Of a stretch of 64,000 nt of DNA, positions 9,205 to 21,232 are shown piece by piece (position 1 is the first letter of the stretch; every line of letters starts with the position of its first letter). The DNA comes from Clavelina lepadiformis. Its lineage: Eukaryota > Chordata > Ascidiacea > Aplousobranchia > Clavelinidae. The notes under the pieces are model-generated. The model did not search any database. It had not been told where the DNA came from and worked only from the letters and a program-made list of their open reading frames with translations. The stretch is taken from positions 1,676,501 through 1,740,500 of the forward strand of contig NC_135246.1 in the NCBI RefSeq assembly GCF_947623445.1, written 5' to 3'. A program made the translations under genes and the position numbers.

Positions 9205-9558
9205 TGTTAAGGAAAATTATTGAACGTAACTTACATCAATACGAGATTGGTGTAATCTGAATCCGTTTGTGCAGCATCTCGTTCACATGGCAAATCCTTA
9301 CAAGTACAGGACTGACCTGAAAATTTCGTTAAATGCATCACAGATCATCCTGCACCAGTTATTTGCAAAAGTGCTCTTGAGTCCTGCTTAAACTAACAAT
9401 TTCACCACATGGAACAGATTGCCCGTGTCCGTCAAGTATAAACTTCATATGTCTCAAATCCTTTCTCGGTAAATGAAACTGGTAGATATTTGGATTTTAA
9501 AACTAAGTAAAAGTATCTTATTAGTTTTGATTGTCTACGAATTCGTAGAAAGTTTGAA

Positions 9559-9631
9559 CGAGCGCGCCAGGATTCGAACCTGGAATCTTCTGATCCGTAG
9601 TCAGACGCGTTATCCATTGCGCCACGCACCC
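9559..9631 (-). tRNA. tRNA-Arg-ACG: tRNA-Arg, anticodon ACG, unit 5
   Basis: Reads the same as the copy at 963-1035. Confidence 0.96.
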
Positions 9632-10791
9632 ACAAGCTTTTACAAAATATAGATTTCGTAAAAGGGTTTAAATGAATTTACCTCAGTTAAAATTACAATA
9701 CTTTAAATGCATTTGTACATACCAAAACTTTGGTTACGTCAAGGTGCTTGTTTTAGGAGATGTACTGTGTATATTTGAAGAAGGGGCAAGAGTCTGATTT
9801 TATGACTTAATGTGTAGTAAAATTACCAAGAATACAGTCGCGATTACTTTTTGCATACAAAGTATAGGTATGCCTGTGACTACACCATACTGGTATACGA
9901 CAGATTTCACATACCTCTATCTCTCGTTGTATATAGGATTAATATATAGAGTGCATATTTCGACCTTAAGGGGGCGTCAAACACCAAAAACTAAGATCTT
10001 TATGAATTTGTTGTACTCCTACGTAGGGCTTTAAAATAGCACTTTAGGCCAATCGAAAAACAGCATGTTTTCAAGCCTGGGAACTACCCTTGCAGTTGGC
10101 GTGCTTCAATGTCCCAGGTCGCGTGCAGAATTAGGCTCAAAAGTAGCATGAAAGTAGCCAAGATCGATTTTTTAGACCAAAATTTTAGTGTTTATTTTGC
10201 GTCTTTGTAAAAAACGTTTGAATCATGTTTTTTGATGGCTTTTTATGGAATGATAGTTCAAAGCATACTAAATTGCCATGCAAAATTTCAGAGAGCCCCA
10301 TAAAAATTTTTTGAGTAACCAGTCTTTCAGTAAAATCACTGTATAAAAATACAAACAAAGATTTTATGGCATTTTTGGTGTTTAGCCCCTCCTGAAATAC
10401 AAATTTTCTTCCTACTCATGCCAAATTTTACGTACGTCTGGAAGGCGATCTTAAAATTTGAAACAATTCATTTTCTAGGATAATTCCAAGGCCAAAACAC
10501 AAAAACGACCATATTGCCCCTGATTGGCTAAAACATATTTTAAAAGCCTTACGTAAGAGTCTAACAAACTCAGAAAAGTTTAAGTTTTTCACAGATACGT
10601 TTCTTTCATACATAGCACTCGTAATATTATCTTTACGCGATGAGAACCTTTTCGTTCATTTACAGAACCACTGTTTTTATGTAAATATTTGAAGTTTCTT
10701 TTTTAAACTTTAAAACAAGTTTTAAGGCCCAATTTGTGTACAAAGTAAGTAAGTCTGCAATGTACCATGCACGAAACAAGAAGCTTTTAGC

Positions 10792-11092
10792 AAAAATGAG
10801 TTGAGTCCAACTATATTAACCGGGCTACAACACTCGGCCTATTCACGGGTGCTGTCCCGCTACTGGTCAACGCGGAAACTTTTAACTACTCCCTTTCGGA
10901 CCTGACCCGGTTCGTTCCTCCTTAGACAATCTGGACACCTTAAGTTTCCATAAGACGACCATATTGACGCTGAGCTTAACGCGGACACCTACTCGACATA
11001 GGTCCAAGTACCGCACATTTCCCAGTTTCAAGTTGTTCAACAACTCCAACTTCCAAGTAACTGGATTACAGGCGCGCGCCACAACGCCCGGC
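10792..11092 (-). ncRNA. 7SL: SRP RNA (7SL), unit 6
   Basis: Same private variant as unit 5 (GTGTCCGCGTTAAGC) with the family A helix 8. Confidence 0.92.
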
Positions 11093-11280
11093 GAGCCTAC
11101 AGCCACTAAATGGAGCGTATAAACATCAAATTATTTTTGGAACGTCGCGATTTGGTTTCCATATACGAAACAAATAAATCCCAATTTGGTTCTTGGAAAA
11201 CTTCCTCAATGTTTACAAATATACATTGTGTGAATAAGCCAATTTGTTGCGTTTATACTGCGAATGGATACATTCGAAAT

Positions 11281-11353
11281 CGAGCACGGCAGGACTCAAA
11301 CCTGCAATCTTCTGATCCGAAGTCAGACGCGTTATCCATTACGCTACGTGCCC
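11281..11353 (-). tRNA. tRNA-Arg-TCG: tRNA-Arg, anticodon TCG, unit 6, B box altered
   Basis: Carries the same C56-to-T change as unit 5, so the lesion has been copied within the array. Confidence 0.88.
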
Positions 11354-11707
11354 TGTTAAGGAAAATTATTGAACGTAACTTACATCAATACGAGATTGGT
11401 GTAATCTGAATCCGTTTGTGCAGCATCTCGTTCACATGGCAAATCCTTACAAGTACAGGACTAACCTGAAAATTTCGTTAAATGCATCACAAATCATCCT
11501 GCACCAGTTATTTGCAAAAGTGCTCTTGAGTCCTGCTTAAACTAACAATTTCACCACATGGAACAGATTGCCCGTGTCCGTCAAGTATAAACTTCATATG
11601 TCTCAAATCCTTTCTCGGTAAATGAAACTGGTAGATATTTGGATTTTAAAACTAAGTAAAAGTATCTTACTAGTTTTGATTGTCTACGAATTCGTAGAAA
11701 GTTTGAA

Positions 11708-11780
11708 CGAGCGCGCCAGGATTCGAACCTGGAATCTTCTGATCCGTAGTCAGACGCGTTATCCATTGCGCCACGCACCC
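11708..11780 (-). tRNA. tRNA-Arg-ACG: tRNA-Arg, anticodon ACG, unit 6
   Basis: Reads the same as the copy at 963-1035. Confidence 0.96.
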
Positions 11781-12940
11781 ACAAGCTTTTACAAAATATA
11801 GATTTCGTAAAAGGGTTTAAATGAATTTACCTCAGTTAAAATTACAATACTTTAAATGCATTTGTACATACCAAAACTTTGGTTACGTCAAGGTGCTTGT
11901 TTTAGGAGATGTACTGTGTATATTTGAAGAAGGGGCAAGAGTCTGATTTTATGACTTAATGTGTAGTAAAATTACCAAGAATACAGTCGCGATTGCTTTT
12001 TGCATACAAAGTATAGGTATGCCTGTGACTACACCATACTGGTATACGACAGATTTCACATACCTCTATCTCTCGTTGTATATAGGATTAATATATAGAG
12101 TGCATATTTCGACCTTAAGGGGGCGTCAAACACCAAAAACTAAGATCTTTATGAATTTGTTGTACTCCTACGTAGGGCTTTAAAATAGCACTTTAGGCCA
12201 ATCGAAAAACAGCATGTTTTCAAGCCTGGGAACTACCCTTGCAGTTGGCGTGCTTCAATGTCCCAGGTCGCGTGCAGAATTAGGTTCAAAAGTAGCATGA
12301 AAGTAGCCAAGATCGATTTTTTAGACCAAAATTTTAGTGTTTATTTTGCGTCTTTGTAAAAAACGTTTGAATCATGTTTTTTGATGGCTTTTTATGGAAT
12401 GATAGTTCAAAGCATACTAAATTGCCATGCAAAATTTCAGAGAGCCCAATAAAAATTTTTTGAGTTACCAGTCTTTCAGTAAAATCACTGTACAAAAATA
12501 CAAACAAAGATTTTATGGCATTTTTGGTGTTTAACCCCTCCTGAAATACAAATTTTCTTCCTACTCATGCCAAATTTTACGTACGTCTGGAAGGCGATCT
12601 TAAAATTTGAAACAATTACTTTTCTAGGATAATTCCAAGGCCAAAACACAAAAACGACCATATTGCCCCTGATTGGCTAAAACATATTTTAAAAGCCTTA
12701 CGTAAGAGTCTAACAAACTCAGAAAAGTTTAAGTTTTTCACAGATACGTTTCTTTCATACATAGCACTCGTAATATTATCTTTACGCGATGAGAACCTTT
12801 TCGTTCATTTACAGAACCACTGTTTTTATGTAAATATTTGAAGTTTCTTTTTTAAACTTTAAAACAAGTTTTAAGGCCCAATTTGTGTACAAAGTAAGTA
12901 AGTCTGCAATGTACCATGCACGAAACAGGAAGCTTTTAGC

Positions 12941-13241
12941 AAAAATGAGTTGAGTCCAACTATATTAACCGGGCTACAACACTCGGCCTATTCACGGGTG
13001 CTGTCCCGCTACTGGTCAACGCGGAAACTTTTAACTACTCCCTTTCGGACCTGACCCGGTTCGTTCCTCCTTAGACAATCTGGACACCTTAAGTTTCCAT
13101 AAGCCGACCATATTGACGCTGAGCTTAGCGCAAACACCTACTCGACATAGGTCCAAGTACCGCACATTTCCCAGTTTCAAGTTGTTCAACAACTCCAACT
13201 TCCAAGTAACTGGATTACAGGCGCGCGCCACAACGCCCGGC
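12941..13241 (-). ncRNA. 7SL: SRP RNA (7SL), unit 7
   Basis: Family A helix 8 (GGAGTAGTT), plus GGTGTTTGCGC where the conserved block is GGTGTCCGCGC. It therefore departs from the family consensus in two regions. Confidence 0.9.
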
Positions 13242-13429
13242 GAGCCTACAGCCACTAAATGGAGCGTATAAACATCAAATTATTTTTGGAACGTCGCGAT
13301 TTGATTTCCATATACGAAACAAATAAATCCCAATTTGGTTCTTTGAAAACTTCCTCAATGTTTACAAATATACATTGTGTGAATAAGCCAATTTGTTGCG
13401 TTTATACTGCGAATGGATACATTCGAAAT

Positions 13430-13502
13430 CGAGCACGGCAAGACTCGAACCTGCAATCTTCTGATCCGAAGTCAGACGCGTTATCCATTACGCTACGTGC
13501 CC
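13430..13502 (-). tRNA. tRNA-Arg-TCG: tRNA-Arg, anticodon TCG, unit 7
   Basis: T stem 3' strand is CTTGC, so G52 pairs with U62; the stem is otherwise whole. The last base of the B box becomes T. Confidence 0.94.
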
Positions 13503-13856
13503 TGTTAAGGAAAATTATTCAACGTAACTTACATCAATACGAGATTGGTGTAATCTGAATCCGTTTGTGCAGCATCTCGTTCACATGGCAAATCCTTACA
13601 AGTACAGGACTGACCTGAAAATTTCGTTAAATGCATCACAGATCATCCTGCACCAGTTATTTGCAAAAGTGCTCTTGAGTCCTGCTTAAACTAACAATTT
13701 CACCACATGGAACAGATTGCCCGTGTCCGTCAAGTATAAACTTCATATGTCTCAAATCCTTTCTCGGTAAATGAAACTGGTAGATATTTGGATTTTAAAA
13801 CTAAGTAAAAGTATCTTATTAGTTTTGATTGTCTACAAATTCGTAGAAAGTTTGAA

Positions 13857-13929
13857 CGAGCGCGCCAGGATTCGAACCTGGAATCTTCTGATCCGTAGTC
13901 ATACGCGTTATCCATTGCGCCACGCACCC
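13857..13929 (-). tRNA. tRNA-Arg-ACG: tRNA-Arg, anticodon ACG, unit 7, anticodon-stem mismatch
   Basis: The anticodon stem 5' strand reads TATGA, which gives an A28-G42 mismatch. The loop and anticodon are unchanged. The private change lies at 13902. Confidence 0.9.
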
Positions 13930-15088
13930 ACAAGCTTTTACAAAAGATAGATTTCGTAAAACGGTTTAAATGAATTTACCTCAGTTAAAATTACAATACT
14001 TTAAATGCATTTGTACATACCAAAACTTTGGTTACGTCAAGGTGCTTGTTTTAGGAGATGTACTGTGTATATTTGAAGAAGGGGCAAGAGTCTGATTTTA
14101 TGACTTAATGTGTAGTAAAATTACCAAGAATACAGTCGCGATTACTTTTTGCATACAAAGTATAGGTATGCCTGTGACTACACCATACTGGTATACGACA
14201 GATTTCACATACCTCTATCTCTCGTTGTATATAGGATTAATATATAGAGTGCATATTTCGACCTTAAGGGGGCGTCAAACACCAAAAACTAAGATCTTTA
14301 TGAATTTGTTGTACTCCTACGTAGGGCTTTAAAATAGCACTTTAGGCCAATCGAAAAACAGCATGTTTTCAAGCCTGGGAACTACCCTTGCAGTTGGCGT
14401 GCTTCAATGTCCCAGGTCGCGTGCAGAATTAGGCTCAAAAGTAGCATGAAAGTAGCCAAGATCGATTTTTAGACCAAAATTTTAGTGTTTATTTTGCGTC
14501 TTTGTAAAAAACGTTTGAATCATGTTTTTTGATGGCTTTTTATGGAATGAGAGTTCAAAGCATACTAAATTGCCATGCAAAATTTCAGAGAGCCCCATAA
14601 AAATTTTTTGAGTTACCAGTCTTTCAGTAAAATCACTGTACAAAAATACAAACAAAGATTTTATGGCATTTTTGGTGTTTAACCCCTCCTGAAATACAAA
14701 TTTTCTTCCTACTCATGCCAAATTTTACGTACGTCTGGAAGGCGATCTTAAAATTTGAAACAATTACTTTTCTAGGATAATTCCAAGGCCAAAACACAAA
14801 AACGACCATATTGCCCCTGATTGGCTAAAACATATTTTAAAAGCCTTACGTAAGAGTCTAACAAACTCAGAAAAGTTTAAGTTTTTCACAGATACGTTTC
14901 TTTCATACATAGCACTCGTAATATTATCTTTACGCGATGAGAACCTTTTCGTTCATTTACAGAACCACTGTTTTTATGTAAATATTTGAAGTTTCTTTTT
15001 TAAACTTTAAAACAAGTTTTAAGGCCCAATTTGTGTACAAAGTAAGTAAGTCTGCAATGTACCATGCACGAAACAGGAAGCTTTTAGC

Positions 15089-15389
15089 AAAAATGAGTTG
15101 AGTCCAACTATATTAACCGGGCTACAACACTCGGCCTATTCACGGGTGCTGTCCCGCTACTGGTCAACGCGAGAACTTTTGGCTGCTCCCTTTCGGACCT
15201 GACCCGGTTCGTTCCTCCTTAGACAATCTGGACACCTTAAGTTTCCATAAGCCGACCATATTGACGCTGAGCTTAGCGCAAACACCTACTCGACATAGGT
15301 CCAAGTACCGCACATTTCCCAGTTTCAAGTTGTTCAACAACTCCAACTTCCAAGTAACTGGATTACAGGCGCGCGCCACAACGCCCGGC
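15089..15389 (-). ncRNA. 7SL: SRP RNA (7SL), unit 8, helix 8 restored by a B patch
   Basis: It shares the A flanks and the unit 7 variant GGTGTTTGCGC but reads GGAGCAGCC in helix 8 like family B. Five differences from unit 7 fall within 14 bp. Confidence 0.92.
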
Positions 15390-15577
15390 GAGCCTACAGC
15401 CACTAAATGGAGCGTATAAACATCAAATTATTTTTGGAACGTCGCGATTTGATTTCCATATACGAAACAAATAAATCCCAATTTGGTTCTTTGAAAACTT
15501 CCTCAATGTTTACAAATATACATTGTGTGAATAAGCCAATTTGTTGCGTTTATACTGCGAATGGATACATTCGAAAT

Positions 15578-15650
15578 CGAGCACGGCAAGACTCGAACCT
15601 GCAATCTTCTGATCCGAAGTCAGACGCGTTATCCATTACGCTACGTGCCC
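15578..15650 (-). tRNA. tRNA-Arg-TCG: tRNA-Arg, anticodon TCG, unit 8
   Basis: G52-U62 wobble in the T stem, as in unit 7. Confidence 0.94.
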
Positions 15651-16004
15651 TGTTAAGGAAAATTATTCAACGTAACTTACATCAATACGAGATTGGTGTA
15701 ATCTGAATCCGTTTGTGCAGCATCTCGTTCACATGGCAAATCCTTACAAGTACAGGACTGACCTGAAAATTTCGTTAAATGCATCACAGATCATCCTGCA
15801 CCAGTTATTTGCAAAAGTGCTCTTGAGTCCTGCTTAAACTAACAATTTCACCACATGGAACAGATTGCCCGTGTCCGTCAAGTATAAACTTCATATGTCT
15901 CAAATCCTTTCTCGGTAAATGAAACTGGTAGATATTTGGATTTTAAAACTAAGTAAAAGTATCTTATTAGTTTTGATTGTCTACAAATTCGTAGAAAGTT
16001 TGAA

Positions 16005-16077
16005 CGAGCGCGCCAGGATTCGAACCTGGAATCTTCTGATCCGTAGTCAGACGCGTTATCCATTGCGCCACGCACCC
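16005..16077 (-). tRNA. tRNA-Arg-ACG: tRNA-Arg, anticodon ACG, unit 8
   Basis: Reads the same as the copy at 963-1035; the unit 7 anticodon-stem change is absent. Confidence 0.96.
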
Positions 16078-17237
16078 ACAAGCTTTTACAAAAGATAGAT
16101 TTCGTAAAACGGTTTAAATGAATTTACCTCAGTTAAAATTACAATACTTTAAATGCATTTGTACATACCAAAACTTTGGTTACGTCAAGGTGCTTGTTTT
16201 AGGAGATGTACTGTGTATATTTGAAGAAGGGGCAAGAGTCTGATTTTATGACTTAATGTGTAGTAAAATTACCAAGAATACAGTCGCGATTACTTTTTGC
16301 ATACAAAGTATAGGTATGCCTGCGACTACACCATACTGGTATACGACAGATTTCACATACCTCTATCTCTCGTTGTATATAGGATTAATATATAGAGTGC
16401 ATATTTCGACCTTAAGGGGGCGTCAAACACCAAAAACTAAGATCTTTATGAATTTGTTGTACTCCTACGTAGGGCTTTAAAATAGCACTTTGGGCCAATC
16501 GAAAAACAGCATGTTTTCAAGCCTGGGAACTACCCTTGCAGTTGGCGTGCTTCAATGTCCCAGGTCGCGTGCAGAATTAGGCTCAATAGTAGCATGAAAG
16601 TAGCCAAGATCGATTTTTTAGACCAAAATTTTAGTGTTTATTTTGCGTCTTTGTAAAAAACGTTTGAGTCATGTTTTTTGATGGCTTTTTATGGAATGAT
16701 AGTTCAAAGCATACTAAATTGCCATGCAAAATTTCAGAGAGCCCCATAAAAATTTTTTGAGTAACCAGTCTTTCAGTAAAATCACTGTACAAAAATACAA
16801 ACAAAGATTTTATGGCATTTTTGGTGTTTAGCCCCTCCTGAAATACAAATTTTCTTCCTACTCATGCCAAATTTTACGTACGTGTGGAAGGCGATCTTAA
16901 AATTTGAAACAATTCATTTTCTAGGATAATTCCAAGGCCAAAACACAAAAACGACCATATTGCCCCTGATTGGCTAAAACATATTTTAAAAGCCTTACGT
17001 AAGAGTCTAACAAACTCAGAAAAGTTTAAGTTTTTCACAGATACGTTTCTTTCATACATAGCACTCGTAATATTATCTTTACGCGATGAGAACCTTTTCG
17101 TTCATTTACAGAACCACTGTTTTTATGTAAATATTTGAAGTTTCTCTTTTAAACTTTAAAACAAGTTTTAAGGCCCAATTTGTGTACAAAGTAAGTAAGT
17201 CTGCAATGTACCATGCACGAAACAGGAAGCTTTTAGC

Positions 17238-17538
17238 AAAAATGAGTTGAGTCCAACTATATTAACCGGGCTACAACACTCGGCCTATTCACGGGTGCTG
17301 TCCCGCTACTGGTCAACGCGGAAACTTTTAACTACTCCCTTTCGGACCTGACCCGGTTCGTTCCTCCTTAGACAATCTGGACACCTTAAGTTTCCATAAG
17401 ACGACCATATTGACGCTGAGCTTAGCGCGGACACCTACTCGACATAGGTCCAAGTACCGCACATTTCCCAGTTTCAAGTTGTTCAACAACTCCAACTTCC
17501 AAGTAACTGGATTACAGGCGCGCGCCACAATGCCCGGC
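17238..17538 (-). ncRNA. 7SL: SRP RNA (7SL), unit 9
   Basis: Last copy with the family A helix 8 (GGAGTAGTT). It has a private change near the 5' end, GGGCATTGTGG. Confidence 0.92.
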
Positions 17539-17726
17539 GAGCCTACAGCCACTAAATGGAGCGTATAAACATCAAATTATTTTTGGAACGTCGCGAATTG
17601 ATTTCCATATACGAAACAAATAAATCCCAATTTGGTTCTTTAAAAACTTCCTCAATGTTTACAAATATACATTGTGTGAATAAGCCAATTTGTTGCGTTT
17701 ATACTGCGAATGGATACATTCGAAAT

Positions 17727-17799
17727 CGAGCACGGCAGGACTCGAACCTGCAATCTTCTGATCCGAAGTCAGACGCGTTATCCATTACGCTACGTGCCC
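17727..17799 (-). tRNA. tRNA-Arg-TCG: tRNA-Arg, anticodon TCG, unit 9
   Basis: Reads the same as the copy at 536-608. The A-to-B junction of this unit lies within or next to it and cannot be placed more finely because the gene is the same in both families. Confidence 0.95.
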
Positions 17800-18153
17800 C
17801 GTTAAAGAAAAGTATTCAACGTAACTTACATCAATACGAGATTGGTGTAATCTGAATCCGTTTGTGCAGCATCTCGTTCACATGGCAAATCCTTACAAGT
17901 AAAGGACTGACCTGAAAATTTCGTTAAATGCGTGAAAGATCATCCTGCACCAGCTATTTGCAAAAGTGCTCTTGAGTTCTGCTTAAACTAACAATTTCAC
18001 CACATGGAAGAGATTGCCCGTGTCCGTCAAGTATAAACTTCATATGTCTCAAATACTTTCTCGGTAAATGAAACTGGAAGATATTTGGATTTTAAAACTA
18101 AGCAAAGGTTTCTCAATAGTTTTGATTGTCTACGGATTCGTAGAAAGTTTGAA

Positions 18154-18226
18154 CGAGCACGCCAGGATTCGAACCTGGAAATTTTTGATCCGTAGTCAGA
18201 CGCGTTATCCATTGCGCCACGCACCC
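18154..18226 (-). tRNA. tRNA-Arg-ACG: tRNA-Arg, anticodon ACG, unit 9, anticodon-stem mismatch
   Basis: B-type acceptor (G5-U68). The anticodon stem 3' strand is TCAAA, giving a C28-A42 mismatch, and the variable loop is AATTT. Unit 17 has the same C28-A42 mismatch. Confidence 0.9.
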
Positions 18227-19390
18227 ACAAGATTTTACAAATATAGATTTCGAAATGCGATTTAAATGAATTTACCTCAGTTAAAATTTTAAAACTTTAA
18301 ATGCATTTGTACATACCAAAACTTTGGTTACGTCAAGGTGCTTGTTTTAGGAGATGTACGGTGTATATTTGAAGAAGGGGCAAGAGTCTGATTTTATGAC
18401 CTAATGTGTAGTAAAATTACCAAGTATACAGTCGCGATTACTTTTTGCATACAAAGTATAGGTATGCCTGCGACTACACCATACTGGTATACGACAGATT
18501 TCACATACCTCTATCTCCCGCTGTATATAGGATTAATATATAGATTGCATATTTTGACCTTAAGGGGGCGTCAAACACCAAAAACTAAGATCTTTATGAA
18601 TTTGTTGTACTCCTACGTAGGGCTTTAAAATAGCACTTTAGGCCAATCGAAAAACAGCATGTTTTCAATCCTGGGAACTACCCTTGCAGTTGTCGTGCTT
18701 CAATATCCCAGGTCGCGTGCAGAATTAGGCTAAAAAGTAGTATGAAAGTAGCCAAGATCGATTTTTAGACCAAAATTTTAGTGTTTATTTTGCGTCTTTG
18801 TAAAAAACGTTTGAATCATGTTTTTTGATGGCTTTTTATGGAATGATATTGTAGTTCAAAGCATACTAAATTGCCATGCAAAATTTCAGAGAGCCCCATA
18901 AAAGATTTTTTAAGCAAACAGTCTTTCAGTAAAATCACTGTATAAAAATACAAACAAAGATTTTATGGCATTTTTGGTGTTTAGCCCCTCCTGAAATACA
19001 AATTTTCTTCTTACTCATGCCAAATTTTACGTACGTCTTGAAGGCGATCTTAAAATTTGAAACAATTCATTTTCTAGGATAATTCCAAGGCCAAAACACA
19101 AAATCGACCATATTGCCCCTGATTGGCTAAAACATATTTTAAAAGCCTTACGTAAGAGTCTAACAAACTCAGAAAAGTTTAAGTTTTTCACAGATACGTT
19201 TCTTTCATACATAGCACTCGTAATATTATCTTTACGCGATGAGAACCTTTTCGTTCATTTACAGAACCACTGTTTTTATGTAAATATTTGAAGTTTCTTT
19301 TTTACACATTAAAACAAGTTTTACGGCCCAATGTGTGTACAAATTAATTAAGTCTGCAATGTACCATGCACGAAACAGGAAGCTTTTAGC

Positions 19391-19691
19391 AAAAAAGAGT
19401 TGAGTCCAACTATATTAACCGGGCTACGACACTCGGCCTATTCACGGGTGCTGTCCCGCTACTGGTCAACGCGAGAACTTTTAACTGCTCCCTTTCGGAC
19501 CTGACCCGGTTCGTTCCTCCTTAGACAACCTGGACACCTTACGTTCCCATAAGACGACCATATTGACGCTGAGCTTAGCGCGGACACCTGCTCGACATAG
19601 GTCCAAGTACCGCACATTTCCCAGTTTCAAGTTGTTCAACAACTCCAGCTTCCAAGTAACTGGATTACAGGCGCGCGCCACAACGCCCGGC
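19391..19691 (-). ncRNA. 7SL: SRP RNA (7SL), unit 10, variant helix 6
   Basis: Helix 6 reads CTTATG-GGAA-CGTAAG, a fully paired stem with a GGAA loop. Most copies read CTTATG-GAAA-CTTAAG with a T-T mismatch. Helix 8 is GGAGCAGTT, intermediate between A and B. Only unit 12 shares this allele. Confidence 0.93.
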
Positions 19692-19800
19692 GAGCCTACA
19701 GCCACTAAATGGAGCGTATAAACATCAAATTATTTTTGGAACGTCGAGATTTGATTTCCATATACGAAACAAATAAATCCCAATTTGGTTCTTTGAAAAC

Positions 19801-19803
19801 TGC
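19801..19803. other. Deletion junction with 3 bp microhomology
   Basis: In unit 11 the two ends are actgcctc (tgc at 21643-21645) and atttgcaaaag (tgc at 21954-21956). In unit 10 they are joined at a single tgc. Confidence 0.9.
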
Positions 19804-19995
19804 AAAAGTGCTCTTGAGTTCTGCTTAAACTAACAATTTCACCACATGGAAGAGATTGCCCGTGTCCGTCAAGTATAAACTTCATATGTCTCAAATCCTT
19901 TCTCGGTAAATGAAACTGGTAGATATTTGGATTTTAAAACTAAGCAAAGGTTTCTCAATAGTTTTGATTGTCTACGGATTCGTAGAAAGTTTGAA

Positions 19996-20068
19996 CGAGC
20001 ACGCCAGGATTCGAACCTGGAAACTTCTGATCCGTAGTCAGACGCGTTATCCATTGCGCCACGCACCC
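19996..20068 (-). tRNA. tRNA-Arg-ACG: tRNA-Arg, anticodon ACG, unit 10
   Basis: B-type allele as at 7411-7483. It is the only tRNA gene left in this unit. Confidence 0.95.
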
Positions 20069-21232
20069 ACAAGCTTTTACAAATATCGATTTCGTAATGC
20101 GATTTAAATGAATTTACCTCAGTTAAAATTTTAAAACTTTAAATGCATTTGTACATACCAAAACTTTGGTTACGTCAAGGTGCTTGTTTTAGGAGATGTA
20201 CGGTGTATATTTGAAGAAGGGGCAAGAGTCTGATTTTATGACCTAATGTGTAGTAAAATTACCAAGAATACAGTCGCGATTACTTTTTGCATACAAAGTA
20301 TAGGTATGCCTGCGACTACACCATACTGGTATACGACAGATTTCACATACCTCTATCTCCCGCTGTATATAGGATTAATATATAGATTGCATATTTTGAC
20401 CTTAAGGGGGCGTCAAACACCAAAAACTAAGATCTTTATGAATTTGTTGTACTCCTACGTAGGGCTTTAAAATAGCACTTTAGGCCAATCGAAAAACAGC
20501 ATGTTTTCAATCCTGGGAACTACCCTTGCAGTTGTCGTGCTTCAATGTCCCAGGTCGCGTGCAGAATTAGGCTAAAAAGTAGTATGAAAGTAGCCAAGAT
20601 CGATTTTTAGACCAAAATTTTAGTGTTTATTTTGCGTCTTTGTAAAAAACGTTTAAATCATGTTTTTTGATGGCTTTTTATGGAATGATATTGTAGTTTA
20701 AAGCATACTAAATTGCCATGCAAAATTTCAGAGAGCCCCATAAAAGATTTTTTGAGCAAACAGTCTTTCAGTAAAATCACTGTATAAAAATACAAACAAA
20801 GATTTTATGGCATTTTTGGTGTTTAGCCCCTCCTGAAATACAAATTTTCTTCTTACTCATGCCAAATTTTACGTACGTCTTGAAGGCGATCTTAAAATTT
20901 GAAACAATTCATTTTCTAGGATAATTCCAAGGCCAAAACACAAAATCGACCATATTGCCCCTGATTGGCTAAAACATATTTTAAAAGCCTTACGTAAGAG
21001 TCTAACAAACTCAGAAAAGTTTAAGTTTTTCACAGATACGTTTCTTTCATACATAGCACTCGTAATATTATCTTTACGCGATGAGAACCTTTTCGTTCAT
21101 TTACAGAACCACTGTTTTTATGTAAATATTTGAAGTTTCTTTTTTACACATTAAAACAAGTTTTACGGCCCAATGTGTGTACAAATTAATTAAGTCTGCA
21201 ATGTACCATGCACGAAACAGGAAGCTTTTAGC

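Larger units (their letters stand above)
8597..10745. repeat. Array unit 5 (2149 bp, family A)
   Basis: Shares with unit 6 the plus-strand readings gaacaagaagc, gcttaacgcgg, gatttggtttcc and the altered B box of tRNA-Arg(TCG). Confidence 0.93.
10746..12894. repeat. Array unit 6 (2149 bp, family A)
   Basis: Sister of unit 5 in its left half. Confidence 0.93.
12895..15042. repeat. Array unit 7 (2148 bp, family A)
   Basis: Shares gccgaccat and gcgcaaacacc in the SRP gene with unit 8. Confidence 0.93.
15043..17191. repeat. Array unit 8 (2149 bp, family A with a B patch in the SRP gene)
   Basis: Sister of unit 7 except for a short B-type patch at about 15172-15185. Confidence 0.93.
17192..19344. 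repeat. Array unit 9 (2153 bp, A/B chimera)
   Basis: Family A up to about 17693 (gtcgcgaattg, cttcctc, ccaatttgttgcg) and family B from 17806 on (gttaaagaaaag, the 5 bp insertion, five-T run). The switch lies in or beside the tRNA-Arg(TCG) gene. Confidence 0.9.
19345..21186. repeat. Array unit 10 (1842 bp, deleted)
   Basis: Lacks 311 bp relative to unit 11, from the SRP/tRNA spacer to the middle of the inter-tRNA spacer, so it has no tRNA-Arg(TCG). The left end of the unit is the B form taattaagtctgc. Confidence 0.95.
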
